64,000 bases of DNA from Burkholderiaceae bacterium (GTDB taxonomy: Bacteria; Pseudomonadota; Gammaproteobacteria; Burkholderiales; Burkholderiaceae), in NCBI GenBank assembly GCA_947448415.1, contig CANFMT010000004.1, positions 51,253-115,252 of the forward strand, read 5' to 3'. The notes under the pieces are model-generated. The model searched no databases and was not told where the DNA came from. It saw only the letters and a program-made list of their open reading frames with translations. Shown here piece by piece: positions 1-10,272 of this stretch (position 1 is the stretch's first letter; every line of letters starts with the position of its first letter). The position numbers and the translations under genes were made by a program.

Positions 1-154
1 CTGTTTCTAGGGCAGTGATCAGATTGGGCAGTTGCTCAACCGTAAGAATCCCTCTGGGCTCTAAAGGACGTCCCAAAATATCAAAGATTCTCTTGGTCAG
101 ATCAGCCAGCATGATGACATCTGGACCAGCTTTTGAGCGGAATTGATAGATCAT
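1..154 (-). CDS. DUF1840-like small protein (partial, runs off window start)
   Basis: Minus-strand translation MIYQFRSKAGPDVIMLADLTKRIFDILGRPLEPRGILTVEQLPNLITALET resembles DUF1840; not in the ORF track because truncated. Confidence 0.7.
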   Translation of the reverse strand, partial: MIYQFRSKAGPDVIMLADLTKRIFDILGRPLEPRGILTVEQLPNLITALET

Positions 155-189
155 TTCAATAGCTTACCACCTGATAAACTCACCTAACT

Positions 190-1917
190 ATGTTGTTAAC
201 TAATAAAAATCGCTTAATTTCAATGCTAAGCAGCGCTCTTCAGAGCCTAGCTCAGGAGCGCGGCCTTGGCGATGCCTTATCTCTGCGTTTAGAGCGCCCT
301 AAGGCGGTAGATCACGGGGATGTCGCTTGCAATATTGCCCTCCAGCTTTCTAAAGCCTGGAAATTGAATCCTCGAGAGTTAGCCCAGGCGCTTGTTGAGC
401 GTTTACAACAGCAGGCTGGCTTTGATCAATTGATCGCATCATGTGAAATTGCTGGCCCTGGATTTATTAATTTCCGCTTAAGTAATGCCGCCAAAACTGC
501 GGTGGTTGGAGAGATACTCTCTGCAGGGACTCATTTTGGGGAATTGACGTCAGAAAGTGCCCCTGTGCCAAATGCGATGATTGAGTTTGTTTCGGCAAAC
601 CCAACTGGTCCTTTGCATGTTGGTCATGGAAGACAGGCTGCACTTGGCGATGCCTTGGCAAACCTATTGGCAACCCAAGGAATTAAAGTACATCGTGAGT
701 TTTATTACAACGATGCTGGCGTACAAATTGCAAATTTAGCATTGTCAGTGCAAGCCCGTTTAAATGGGTTAAAGCCCGGAGATGCTAATTGGCCGGAGCA
801 GGCTTATAACGGCGAATATATTGCCGAGATAGCCACTGCATTTAAAGCTGCTCCAGAATTTAAAGAAGATATCGAAGCGATCCGTCAGTTTGCTGTTGCT
901 TACTTGCGCAACGAACAGGACATTGATTTAAAAACCTTTGGTGTGAAATTTGATTGCTATTACTTAGAGTCTTCTTTGTATACCGATGGTAGTGTTGCCA
1001 AAATTGTTGATGAGCTGCAGTCTATTGGTAAGACATATGAATCCGAGGGCGCGCTGTGGTTAAAAACTACCGATGATGGCGATGACAAAGATCGTGTGAT
1101 GCGTAAGTCAGATGGTAGTTTTACCTACTTTGTTCCAGATGTGGCCTATCACACTAGCAAATGGAATCGCGGATTTGAGAAGGTGATTAACGTTCAGGGC
1201 AGCGATCATCACGGCACGATTGCTCGCGTTCGCTCAGGCTTGCAGGGCGTGGCCCAAAAGCGTGGTTGGGATATTCCTAAAACCTATCCAGATTATGTAT
1301 TGCATAAGATGGTTACTGTGATGCGCCATGGCGAAGAAGTCAAAATTTCAAAACGAGCTGGTTCATATGTGACCGTGCGCGATTTAGTGGAATGGTCTGG
1401 AGGCGTAACGCCAGAAATGACCCCTGAAGAAAGAGAAGTGGCTTTGCAGCGTGGACGTGATGCCGTACGCTTTTTCTTAATCTCTCGTAAAGCAGATACT
1501 GAGTTTGTATTTGATATTGATTTGGCTTTGCAGCAAAACGATGAGAATCCAGTGTTCTATGTTCAGTATGCGCATGCGCGGATTAGTTCTATCTTGCAGC
1601 AATGGGGTGGACAAACATCTGAGCTTGCCTCTGCTGACCTATCTCTTTTGCAGAGCAAGGCTTCCGATCATTTATTACGTCGTTTGGCTGAGTATCCAGA
1701 AGTACTTACTGCTGCTGCAGAAGAACTGGCTCCGCATGCGCTTGCTTTCTACCTACGAGATTTAGCGGGCGATTTTCATACCTTCTACAATGCCGATCGT
1801 GTTCTGGTTGATGATCAGAATTTAAAGATGGCACGTCTTGCGCTTCTTTTAGCAACGCGTCAGGTCCTGCAAAATGGATTAAAAGTATTAGGGGTATCAG
1901 CACCAGCCAAGATGTAA
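190..1917 (+). CDS. argS: Arginyl-tRNA synthetase
   Basis: 575 aa with [14 protein letters not shown] (HIGH-type) motif and ArgS-type C-terminal domain. Confidence 0.97.
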   Translation: MLLTNKNRLISMLSSALQSLAQERGLGDALSLRLERPKAVDHGDVACNIALQLSKAWKLNPRELAQALVERLQQQAGFDQLIASCEIAGPGFINFRLSNAAKTAVVGEILSAGTHFGELTSESAPVPNAMIEFVSANPTGPLHVGHGRQAALGDALANLLATQGIKVHREFYYNDAGVQIANLALSVQARLNGLKPGDANWPEQAYNGEYIAEIATAFKAAPEFKEDIEAIRQFAVAYLRNEQDIDLKTFGVKFDCYYLESSLYTDGSVAKIVDELQSIGKTYESEGALWLKTTDDGDDKDRVMRKSDGSFTYFVPDVAYHTSKWNRGFEKVINVQGSDHHGTIARVRSGLQGVAQKRGWDIPKTYPDYVLHKMVTVMRHGEEVKISKRAGSYVTVRDLVEWSGGVTPEMTPEEREVALQRGRDAVRFFLISRKADTEFVFDIDLALQQNDENPVFYVQYAHARISSILQQWGGQTSELASADLSLLQSKASDHLLRRLAEYPEVLTAAAEELAPHALAFYLRDLAGDFHTFYNADRVLVDDQNLKMARLALLLATRQVLQNGLKVLGVSAPAKM

Positions 1918-1952
1918 TGGCAAGAAATGAAGTGAAACTGTAAGATGAGGAA

Positions 1953-2582
1953 ATGATGAATAAACCGAATCAACAATCTGGCTTCATAAAGAGATCTGGC
2001 GCTGCAGTAAATAGCAGAGATGCTCAATATGGCGGCACTATCCTAGGCTTCATTCTGGGTTTGGGTGCTGGATTGGGAATCGCCTTTGTAATTGCTTTTT
2101 ATCTTTCTAAAAATACACCCCAAGAAAGACCCGGAGTGCGGGCTCCTAATTTACCTTTAACGATTAAGCCCGCTCCTGCCCCAGCTGATGGGGAGACTCC
2201 AGCGCCTGCTGAGCAGTTAGATTTAAATAAGCCCTTACAGGGTAAGTCGCCGACTCCGGTATCTGCTGATCCAATAGGGGATTTGGTGAATGGTAAGAAG
2301 TCCGCTGACTCAACGCCATCTTCTGCGGCGGTTGCAAAAGCTGAAGCGATTTATTTTTTGCAAGTTGGTGCTTTTGTTAAGCGTGCTGATGCAGATGCAC
2401 AAAAAGCAAACTTAGCTATTCAAGGAGTACAAGCGCAACTGAGCGAAGTGACTAGCGATGGCAATACCTTGTGGCGAGTTCGTGTTGGTCCTTACACCAG
2501 CGTCGAAGAAAGTAATTCAGTGCGCGATAAGTTAAATGGCTTAGGCATCAAACCAACCCTTATTAAATCAAGCAAATCATGA
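1953..2582 (+). CDS. SPOR-domain (FtsN-like) cell division protein
   Basis: Single N-terminal TM segment, Pro/Ala-rich linker, C-terminal SPOR repeat (YFLQVGAFVKRADADAQKANL...WRVRVGPYTS). Confidence 0.88.
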   Translation: MMNKPNQQSGFIKRSGAAVNSRDAQYGGTILGFILGLGAGLGIAFVIAFYLSKNTPQERPGVRAPNLPLTIKPAPAPADGETPAPAEQLDLNKPLQGKSPTPVSADPIGDLVNGKKSADSTPSSAAVAKAEAIYFLQVGAFVKRADADAQKANLAIQGVQAQLSEVTSDGNTLWRVRVGPYTSVEESNSVRDKLNGLGIKPTLIKSSKS

Positions 2583-3226
2583 TTTCATTCAGCAAAAAAA
2601 TTATCACCCTATTGGCCACATTTGTATTTTTTGGTCTGGCTAACGTTCAGGCGCAAAAAATTGAAGAGGGTTTCGATTATCGAATCCTACCGGTTGCACA
2701 GCCGGTAGAGACCAAGGGTAAGGTCGAAGTCATTGAGTTTTTTTGGTACGGCTGTCCCCATTGCTACGACTTTGAGCCTGATCTCAGTGCTTGGGTTAAG
2801 CGTCAGCCTAAGGATGTTGCGTTCCGCCGGGTGCCTGTGGCATTTCGTGATGATTTCATGCCCCATAGCCAATTGTTTTACGCGCTTGAGGCGATGGGTA
2901 AAGGTGATGCCCTCAATGAAAAAGTGATGTATGCGATGCACAAAGAAAATAAGCGCCTACTCACCGAGACTGAGATTGCCGATTGGGTAGCCTCCCAAGG
3001 CATTGACCGCAATGCTTTCCTAGCAACCTATCGCTCTTTTGCAGTAGTTTCTAAGGCGCGTGCCGCTAGGCAGTTAACTGAGGCATATCGAATTGATGGC
3101 GTGCCTACAATCGTGATGCAGGGGAAGTATGTGACCTCACCTTCTATTGCTGGATCGAAGGCTAAGGCAATCGCGGTAATGGATTATCTAGAAGATAAAA
3201 TTCGTAAAGATAAATACAAGCAGTAG
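2579..3226 (+). CDS. dsbA: Thiol:disulfide interchange protein DsbA
   Basis: Signal peptide, EFFWYGCPHCYDFEP active site. Confidence 0.93.
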   Translation: MISFSKKIITLLATFVFFGLANVQAQKIEEGFDYRILPVAQPVETKGKVEVIEFFWYGCPHCYDFEPDLSAWVKRQPKDVAFRRVPVAFRDDFMPHSQLFYALEAMGKGDALNEKVMYAMHKENKRLLTETEIADWVASQGIDRNAFLATYRSFAVVSKARAARQLTEAYRIDGVPTIVMQGKYVTSPSIAGSKAKAIAVMDYLEDKIRKDKYKQ

Positions 3227-3254
3227 GCGTCAGGTTAAATGGTTTGGGCGCTGC

Positions 3255-4031
3255 TTATATTTTGACGAAGCGGCGCACAATCCAAAAATAAATTGGGTAA
3301 GGCAAGATTCTGAGGAATTTTAGGAATCTTGAAAACCGCTTGGGGAAGTGAATGTCAAATTCCCCTTTTTGTATGCCCGTCAGAATCTCATCAGCAGCCA
3401 CTTCAGCACTAATTAAAGCTGGCATTTCAAAATCATTTTGGGCAGTCGCTTCTGTAGCCACAAACCCAGGAGAAATCATGTGCACACTAATTCCTGTGGG
3501 CAATAGATCGTAATAGAGATTCTCACAAAAATTAATGATGGCTGCTTTGCTCGGGCCATAGGCTAGAGCTTTTGGAAGTCCGCTATAACCAGCAACGCTT
3601 CCCACAATAGCGATATGGCCAGAGTGCTTCCTGAGCATTTCTGGCAATATCAGCGCAACAGCCCGCATTGGACCTAATAGGTTTGCATCAATTGTTTTTT
3701 CGGCAACCCGAATGTCAAAATCGTCCGCACGTAAGGGCGTATAAACACCAGAAACAAAAAGCATTAAATCAACACCACCCCATGAATTTAAAATCGCCTG
3801 ATAAGCATCTTGAAGCTGCGTTTCATTGGTGACATCTAGCGGAAGGATGTATGTTTGCTCGTTTTGAGCTGATGCAGCAATTTGCTTGAGGCGATCAGTT
3901 CTACGGCTGGATAATGCAACTTTAGCGCCAGCTGCAATCAGCGCTCTTGCACAGGCTTCACCAATGCCACTCGAGGCGCCAATTACCCATATACGTTTTT
4001 CTGAAAAACTAGAGAGGCCTTTTTGCTTCAT
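3255..4031 (-). CDS. SDR family NAD(P)-dependent oxidoreductase
   Basis: GASSGIGEACA Rossmann motif and YGPSKAA catalytic motif; 4-bp overlap with the cfa-like gene. Confidence 0.9.
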   Translation of the reverse strand: MKQKGLSSFSEKRIWVIGASSGIGEACARALIAAGAKVALSSRRTDRLKQIAASAQNEQTYILPLDVTNETQLQDAYQAILNSWGGVDLMLFVSGVYTPLRADDFDIRVAEKTIDANLLGPMRAVALILPEMLRKHSGHIAIVGSVAGYSGLPKALAYGPSKAAIINFCENLYYDLLPTGISVHMISPGFVATEATAQNDFEMPALISAEVAADEILTGIQKGEFDIHFPKRFSRFLKFLRILPYPIYFWIVRRFVKI

Positions 4032-5323
4032 GCGCTTAATACATCAGAAGATGTTCTGGCGGAAGCGTGACTCAGTGTAAATTGCACTACATCAATATTG
4101 CGCTCTGAGAAACCAGCTGCGCAGTACATGAGATAGAAGTTCCAGAGGCGAATGAATGCTTCATCAAATCCTAATTGACGTACTTCCTGAAGTTTTTGGT
4201 TGAAGTTATCTCGCCATATGCAGAGGGTTTTAGCGTAATCTGATCCAAAAGCAAACTCGCCCTCAATCTTCAGGCCTGCCTTAGCTGCACTAGCCCTAAA
4301 GCTGGTGCGCGAAGGTAGCATGCCGCCAGGGAAGACATATTGTTGAATGAAATCCGTATTGTGACGATAACGTTCAAATAAATCTTCTGCAATAACAATC
4401 GTTTGAACACATGCCTTGCTGCCGGCCTTCAAGCAATTTGCAATCGATTCAAAATATTCTGGCCAATGTTTTTCACCCACCGCTTCAAACATTTCTACCG
4501 ATGCAATGCCATCAAATTTATCTTGGCAATCGCGATAATCTTGTAAGCGAACTTCGTAAGTATTTTGCTTGCCCGATTCTGCCTGAACCCCTTGTAGGCG
4601 GCTTTGTGCAAATGTTTTTTGCTCGGTTGATAAGGTCAAGCCAGTGATAGAGACGCCACTTCGAAGTGCTTGCTCCATTACTCCGCCCCACCCACAGCCA
4701 ATTTCTAAAACGTGAGCACCCGGTTTCACTTCAATGGAATCAAGAATTCGGCCAATTTTAGAGAGCTGCGCATCAGTTAAAGATTGTTTATCGCCTTCAG
4801 AGAACCAGGCACTGGAATAACTCATGGTTGGGTCTAGCCAGAGTGTATAAAAGCTATTACCAAGATCGTAGTGAGCGTGGATATTCTTGCGACTACCTGT
4901 TTTGCTATTATCTCTAAGCCAATGCTTAAGGCGATAAAAAATAGAGCCATACCAACTGCCGTAAATGGCTTTCTCAAGAATGGTGCGGTTACGAATTACA
5001 AGCTCTAGGATTGCTTTTAGATCTGGGGTGTTCCATTCTCCGCGAATATAGCTTTCTGCAAAACCTATGTCACCATGAGACATCACTTCTTTAAACACAG
5101 ACCAATCTAAAACCTGAATTTCAGCATGCAAAGTATCTGAAGGATTACCAAATTCTTTCTTTTCACCGTTTGGCAGAGTTAATTTTAGATAGCCACTACT
5201 GAGTTGCGAGAGTAGTTTTAGTAGTGCTGCAGTCCTTGCTGTATGGCGATGTGAGGACTCTACCCGTTTTTGCGTACGAGAAAAATTGAGTCTTGATAGT
5301 AAAGTTTGTCCGGGGCGATTCAT
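4028..5323 (-). CDS. Cyclopropane-fatty-acyl-phospholipid synthase family methyltransferase
   Basis: HYDLGNSFYTLWLDPTMSYSSAWF and VLEIGCGWGG motifs. Confidence 0.93.
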   Translation of the reverse strand: MNRPGQTLLSRLNFSRTQKRVESSHRHTARTAALLKLLSQLSSGYLKLTLPNGEKKEFGNPSDTLHAEIQVLDWSVFKEVMSHGDIGFAESYIRGEWNTPDLKAILELVIRNRTILEKAIYGSWYGSIFYRLKHWLRDNSKTGSRKNIHAHYDLGNSFYTLWLDPTMSYSSAWFSEGDKQSLTDAQLSKIGRILDSIEVKPGAHVLEIGCGWGGVMEQALRSGVSITGLTLSTEQKTFAQSRLQGVQAESGKQNTYEVRLQDYRDCQDKFDGIASVEMFEAVGEKHWPEYFESIANCLKAGSKACVQTIVIAEDLFERYRHNTDFIQQYVFPGGMLPSRTSFRASAAKAGLKIEGEFAFGSDYAKTLCIWRDNFNQKLQEVRQLGFDEAFIRLWNFYLMYCAAGFSERNIDVVQFTLSHASARTSSDVLSA

Positions 5324-6105
5324 CTGCTAACTTCGAATTCAGGTGGTTTAGGCTTTGAATGAAAGGGTACACCTTTTATCCATAATTTCAATGCTTGCCA
5401 GTGGATTCTGAAAATAACTCCCAGACTCATCAGTGGGTAACGTAAGAATGCTAAATAAAGAGACGATCTGCTAAGCTCACGGCTTTTGCCGCTGATGCTT
5501 GTGGTGATCAAGAGCTGACCTTCCTCATGGAGTTCAATTCGGCAAACACTATTCTTGCCTGAACTGCTGTCCTGTGGAAATAAGAAGCGAAATTGGTATT
5601 CACCGCGTACTTCACAGAACGGTGATACATGAAATACCTTCTTGCTAGTTAGGGTTTCGCCGGAACATAACGCTTCGCCTGAATCTTTAAAGAGTAAATA
5701 GCAATGACGCTCGCCAAATGTATTGTTTACTTCAGCTAACACGACCTGGACCTGACCGCTAGCTTGTGTGCAAATCCAAAAACTCACCGGATTAAAGACG
5801 TAACCTAAGACCCTAGGGAATGTCTGTAGCCAAATTTCTCCATCTACATTCGGGATTTGATTCTCTTTGAGAATATTTTCAAGCCAAGCCAAGCTATCTT
5901 GTTGACCCGTACCGTGATCTTTATCAAAGAAGGAAAAGAGACCAAGGCGGTTATCTCGCATACCTAGCCTAGTCAGAATTTCTTGATCCTTTTTTCTGGC
6001 GCGCATAGGAATCGACACAGTAAAGACCCCATAGCCAAAGCTATTCTTGGCTGGTCTTAGGCGCCGATGCTTTACTAGACCAAAATTAATCTTCGGTTGA
6101 TTCAT
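5320..6105 (-). CDS. DUF1365 family protein
   Basis: LVKHRRLRPAKNSFGYGVF...GYVFNPVSFW typical of DUF1365; adjacent to the cfa-like gene. Confidence 0.88.
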   Translation of the reverse strand: MNQPKINFGLVKHRRLRPAKNSFGYGVFTVSIPMRARKKDQEILTRLGMRDNRLGLFSFFDKDHGTGQQDSLAWLENILKENQIPNVDGEIWLQTFPRVLGYVFNPVSFWICTQASGQVQVVLAEVNNTFGERHCYLLFKDSGEALCSGETLTSKKVFHVSPFCEVRGEYQFRFLFPQDSSSGKNSVCRIELHEEGQLLITTSISGKSRELSRSSLYLAFLRYPLMSLGVIFRIHWQALKLWIKGVPFHSKPKPPEFEVSR

Positions 6106-7494
6106 TTACTGCGCATCTTGTGTTGGATGGGATTTCAGTGGGGAACGGATGCTCTCAATTAATGCTTCTGCCACTAGTTCGCCCGAGCGCAAACCATCTT
6201 CATGAAAGCCAAATCCAGTCCAAGCTCCGCAGTACCAAATGGAGGAAGAGCCCTGAATTAATGGCAATTCCTTTTGGGCTTGTATTGCCCCCATATCAAA
6301 TACAGGGTGTGAGTAATGAATTTCTTGATGGACTAACTTCGGATCAGGTTCAGCGGATGGATTTAGGCTAACAATAATCTGAGTATTTTGTAATTTTTGT
6401 GGGAGTGGTTGCAAGCGATTAATGAGATAGTTCACGCTAACGTGTTGCTTGGACGATAGTTTGGCGCCAGATTTGGCGGTGTAATTCCAGGCTGCCCAGC
6501 AACGTTTTTCTTCTGGTAAAAAACGGATATCAGTGTGCAAAATTGCGCGATTCTTTTGGTATGGAATAGCAGCCAAAATATTTCTGGTTTCCTGATTGAT
6601 GCCATGAACCAAATCTAGCGTTTGATCGCTATGACACGCCATTACTACTTCATCAAACATTTCTGAGCCTGATTGACCGATGACTTCAACCTGGTTTGAG
6701 TCGCCCCGATTTGTATTGACGCGAACAATCGCTTCACGCCGTATGTTGATGCCATATTGTTCCAGTGCGCTGACTATGCGTTTTACATACTCTCGTGATC
6801 CGCCTTGGATTGTGAGCCACTGTGGACGATTTTGAATTTGCAAGAGCCCATGGTTGTGACAGAAGCGAACCATTGTTTGAATGGGAAACTCTAGCATTTG
6901 CTCTACAGAGCAAGACCAGATTGCGCCAATCATTGGGAGAAAGTAGTTCTCTCTAAAGCTTTGGCTAAAGTGATTGCGATCCAGGAAGTTAGCAATAGTT
7001 TCGTCTGGCTCTTTGTACTGATGGCCAGCTTCAATTTGTGCAATAGCTAAACGAGTGGCCATACGGTTAAAGCGCAGGATGTCGTAAGCCATTCTCCAAA
7101 ATGATGGAGATAAGAGGTTAGATCTTTGCCCAAAAAAGGAATTGATGTCATTACCAGCCCATTCAATTTTTTTGGCCGCATTCAATTTCTCTGAGGCATC
7201 AATTGAGACTGAGAATGACATTTCTGAGGGTGATACAGGCGCTTGAATTTCTTCAAAAAGACGAACTAAGCGTGGATAGGTTTTACGATTGAAAACTAAG
7301 AACCCAGTATCAACACCATGCATGATAGATTCGCCATCAACTGTGCAAGTGAAGTCCACTGTATTGCTGTGACCACCTATATGATCTCCAGACTCATATA
7401 AGGTAATGTCAAATTCAGGATGCTGTCTTAAGGCATATGCACACCCTAGGCCAGAAATGCCCGCTCCAATAATGGCAATGCGTTTCTTGCTCAC
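6106..7494 (-). CDS. FAD-dependent amine-oxidase-like protein
   Basis: IAIIGAGISGLGCAYAL dinucleotide-binding motif; WYCGAWTGFGFHEDGLRSG C-terminal motif. Confidence 0.9.
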   Translation of the reverse strand: MSKKRIAIIGAGISGLGCAYALRQHPEFDITLYESGDHIGGHSNTVDFTCTVDGESIMHGVDTGFLVFNRKTYPRLVRLFEEIQAPVSPSEMSFSVSIDASEKLNAAKKIEWAGNDINSFFGQRSNLLSPSFWRMAYDILRFNRMATRLAIAQIEAGHQYKEPDETIANFLDRNHFSQSFRENYFLPMIGAIWSCSVEQMLEFPIQTMVRFCHNHGLLQIQNRPQWLTIQGGSREYVKRIVSALEQYGINIRREAIVRVNTNRGDSNQVEVIGQSGSEMFDEVVMACHSDQTLDLVHGINQETRNILAAIPYQKNRAILHTDIRFLPEEKRCWAAWNYTAKSGAKLSSKQHVSVNYLINRLQPLPQKLQNTQIIVSLNPSAEPDPKLVHQEIHYSHPVFDMGAIQAQKELPLIQGSSSIWYCGAWTGFGFHEDGLRSGELVAEALIESIRSPLKSHPTQDAQ

Positions 7495-8057
7495 TGCGGT
7501 TTTTCTCCTAAAAGCTTTTCAATTTCAGCGGTAATACTGCTGCTAGTTGGTTTCGTAACACTTCCAAAAGAATCAATGACATTGCCATTGCGGTCAATTA
7601 AGTACTTATAAAAATTCCATTTAGGCGTGGTACCAGTTTTAGCAATCAACATCTTAAAGAGTGGATTCGGATTGCTTCCAGAAACTTGAGTCTTGGCAAA
7701 CATTGGGAATTTCACGTCGTAGGTGTTTTTACAAAAATCTGCGATCTCCTTATTGCTTCCAGGCTCTTGTTGTCCGAAGTCATTCGATGGAAAGCCAAGG
7801 ACAACGAAGCCCCGATCTTTGTATTTGGCATAAATCTTCTCAAGCCCTTCATACTGGCTGGTAAATCCACAGAAGCTAGCGGTATTAACAACCAGGATTA
7901 CTTTTCCTTGGTATTGACAGAGGTTTTGTGGAGCCTCATCTTGTAGGCGTGGGAAAGTATGCGATAGAAGAGGGCTGCAGCTAGATGCAGCATTTACGCT
8001 GGGGGCTGCCATGAAGGTGGTAAAGCCAATGAGCCAGGCTGTCACTAAGCGGTGCAT
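7491..8057 (-). CDS. Glutathione peroxidase family protein
   Basis: NTASFCGFTSQYEGLE and GFPSNDFGQQEPG motifs; N-terminal signal peptide; Cys-type active site. Confidence 0.93.
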   Translation of the reverse strand: MHRLVTAWLIGFTTFMAAPSVNAASSCSPLLSHTFPRLQDEAPQNLCQYQGKVILVVNTASFCGFTSQYEGLEKIYAKYKDRGFVVLGFPSNDFGQQEPGSNKEIADFCKNTYDVKFPMFAKTQVSGSNPNPLFKMLIAKTGTTPKWNFYKYLIDRNGNVIDSFGSVTKPTSSSITAEIEKLLGEKPQ

Positions 8058-8149
8058 ATAGCGCCTTCTATAATGTGTTTAGAGTGCTCAAGTCTAAGAC
8101 ATTCTGACTAATATCGCAGGACACTTGCTAATGCCATTAATATTGAGTT

Positions 8150-8638
8150 ATGAGCTCTCTGCCCTCACCTTCATTTGAGTCTAAGGTTTGCCCTTTAGAT
8201 CAGCTTGCTAGCCGAATAGCGAAGCTACCTAGGCCATTGGTATTTACCAATGGGGTGTTTGACATCCTTCATCGTGGCCATGCCAGTTACTTGGCGCAAG
8301 CAAAGGCTTTAGGAGCAAGCTTGGTGGTTGGGGTTAACTCAGACGCCTCAGTCAAAATGTTGGGTAAAGGAGATGATAGGCCCATTAATACTGAGGCCGA
8401 TCGCCAGGCCTTATTGGCTGCGCTTGAGAGTGTTGATATGGCTGTTTTATTTGTTGAGCAAACTCCAGTAGAGCTGATCGAAAAAATTCGTCCAGATATC
8501 TACGTTAAAGGTGGCGACTATGAAATTGATACCTTGGCAGAAACGCATCTAGTAAAAAGCTGGGGTGGAAAGGCGGTCGCCATTCCATTTCTGTATGAGC
8601 GCTCTACAACCAGTTTGCTGGGAAAAATTCGTTCTTAA
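8150..8638 (+). CDS. rfaE2: D-glycero-beta-D-manno-heptose 1-phosphate adenylyltransferase
   Basis: FTNGVFDILHRGHASYL nucleotidyltransferase motif; GGDYEIDTLAE. Confidence 0.93.
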   Translation: MSSLPSPSFESKVCPLDQLASRIAKLPRPLVFTNGVFDILHRGHASYLAQAKALGASLVVGVNSDASVKMLGKGDDRPINTEADRQALLAALESVDMAVLFVEQTPVELIEKIRPDIYVKGGDYEIDTLAETHLVKSWGGKAVAIPFLYERSTTSLLGKIRS

Positions 8639-9444
8639 AGGTTTTGTAGTAGCCACGACCAAACACCGCGTAGTACCAAACCATCAATAGGCTCTACCAC
8701 TAATGAAGCTGGTAGCTTTAGCTTAGCAATTTCTTTCGCTAAAATTTTTGCGTTACCACCGTCAATCCAAATTCTTTCGATTGGGCAGTTCATTTCTTTC
8801 GCTTGCAAAATCCCGTATTGAATCGCACCAATTTGCGCTGCATCACATCCACCAATGATGGCGTTATTTGTATTGATAGCGAAGCCTTGATATTCTTCCC
8901 GAACTGCAAGCGGAAGTTGTGCAGTTTTACTTTCTAAACTACTTTGCATCATTTCGAGTCCAGGCAAAATCCAGCCCCCATAATGCACTCCGTTAGCGCC
9001 TAGTAGGTCGATGGTTGTGGCAGTGCCGGCATTCACAATTAAGGTATTGCCACTAGCTAAAGCGCGCGCTCCAATGACGGCTGCCCAACGATCAGAGCCC
9101 AGCTTGCCGGGGTCTTGATACAAGGTGCGCATACCGTTAAAAGAGGATGCGCCTGTAATTTCTTTCCAATCAATATCACTCCATTGCGGAAAGAGTGCCT
9201 TGAGATTTTCTATTGCCTCTTGTCCAGCAACACAGCTAAAGCCAATTGCATCTGGCTTAGGAAGTGTTTTAGAAATGTAGTCAGATAGCTCGGCTCTATG
9301 TTCTGAGGATGCAAGAGACTTACTGCTGATAGACCCTGAGTAAGCCCATAATTTTTTCTGGCGATCTGATGGTTTTTGTATAGATTCAACAGCAGCCCAT
9401 TTGAGGCGTGTATTGCCAACATCAAATAATAAATAAAGACTCAT
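8635..9444 (-). CDS. coaX: Type III pantothenate kinase
   Basis: LLFDVGNTRLKWA, GSDRWAAVIGA, NAGTATTIDLL motifs. Confidence 0.93.
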   Translation of the reverse strand: MSLYLLFDVGNTRLKWAAVESIQKPSDRQKKLWAYSGSISSKSLASSEHRAELSDYISKTLPKPDAIGFSCVAGQEAIENLKALFPQWSDIDWKEITGASSFNGMRTLYQDPGKLGSDRWAAVIGARALASGNTLIVNAGTATTIDLLGANGVHYGGWILPGLEMMQSSLESKTAQLPLAVREEYQGFAINTNNAIIGGCDAAQIGAIQYGILQAKEMNCPIERIWIDGGNAKILAKEIAKLKLPASLVVEPIDGLVLRGVWSWLLQNL

Positions 9445-10235
9445 GATTGAACTCGTAATGAAACATCGCCAGCGTGAATCGTCATTATTTTATTTTCTTG
9501 CTGCAAGAGGAGTGCCCCTGTTTTATCTACGCCTTTAGCAACCCCGTAAACAGGATCTTTGCCTGAACCAGAAATACATATTGCCTGGTCTTGATAGGCA
9601 TCCCATTTGCTCCATTGCTCTTGATAAAACTCAAATCCTTTTTGATCAAAATGATTGAAGTGGTTTTCAAGAGAGGCAATTAGTTTTAGCCAGAGATATT
9701 CCGTATCAGGCAGTTTGTTTGACGCCCCAAGCAGTTGATCGATGGAGCCAACCTTTTGCCCAGATTCAAGGCTAGCTTCAATAGATTGGGCATTTTGTAA
9801 ATTCAGACCAATGCCAACAATCATCCAAGTCGACTCCCCGGGCTTAGCTTGCCCCCCTTCAATGAGGATGCCGCCAAGCTTGGCATTATTTAGCAATAGG
9901 TCGTTAGGCCACTTTAGGCGCATACCGGCACGATAAAGATCATCTTCAGTTAGTCCGCATGCTTGCGCTATGCCAGAAATGACTGCTAGACCAACCAAAA
10001 GACTCAGGCCAGTTAGTTCTGCCGGAGTTCTTTTGAATGGGAATGCGAAGGAAAAACAGATTGAATCTTTGGGGGTAGCAAGCCAAGCGCGTCCCGCCCT
10101 ACCTTTACCCGCAGTTTGTTTATGGGCAATTCTGGCTACTGGATCAATGAGTTGGCCTGCACGCCAACGCTCCAAAAGATCATCATTGGTAGACCTGGTT
10201 TCATTTACTCGCTCAAGGATGCAATTAGCAGTCAT
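9441..10235 (-). CDS. birA: Biotin--[acetyl-CoA-carboxylase] ligase
   Basis: QTAGKGRAGRAW and KWPNDLLLNNAKLGGILIE motifs; 4-bp overlap with coaX. Confidence 0.95.
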   Translation of the reverse strand: MTANCILERVNETRSTNDDLLERWRAGQLIDPVARIAHKQTAGKGRAGRAWLATPKDSICFSFAFPFKRTPAELTGLSLLVGLAVISGIAQACGLTEDDLYRAGMRLKWPNDLLLNNAKLGGILIEGGQAKPGESTWMIVGIGLNLQNAQSIEASLESGQKVGSIDQLLGASNKLPDTEYLWLKLIASLENHFNHFDQKGFEFYQEQWSKWDAYQDQAICISGSGKDPVYGVAKGVDKTGALLLQQENKIMTIHAGDVSLRVQS

Positions 10236-10272
10236 TTCGCCATTGTAGAAAGGTCTGACCTAGAATTGTGGA

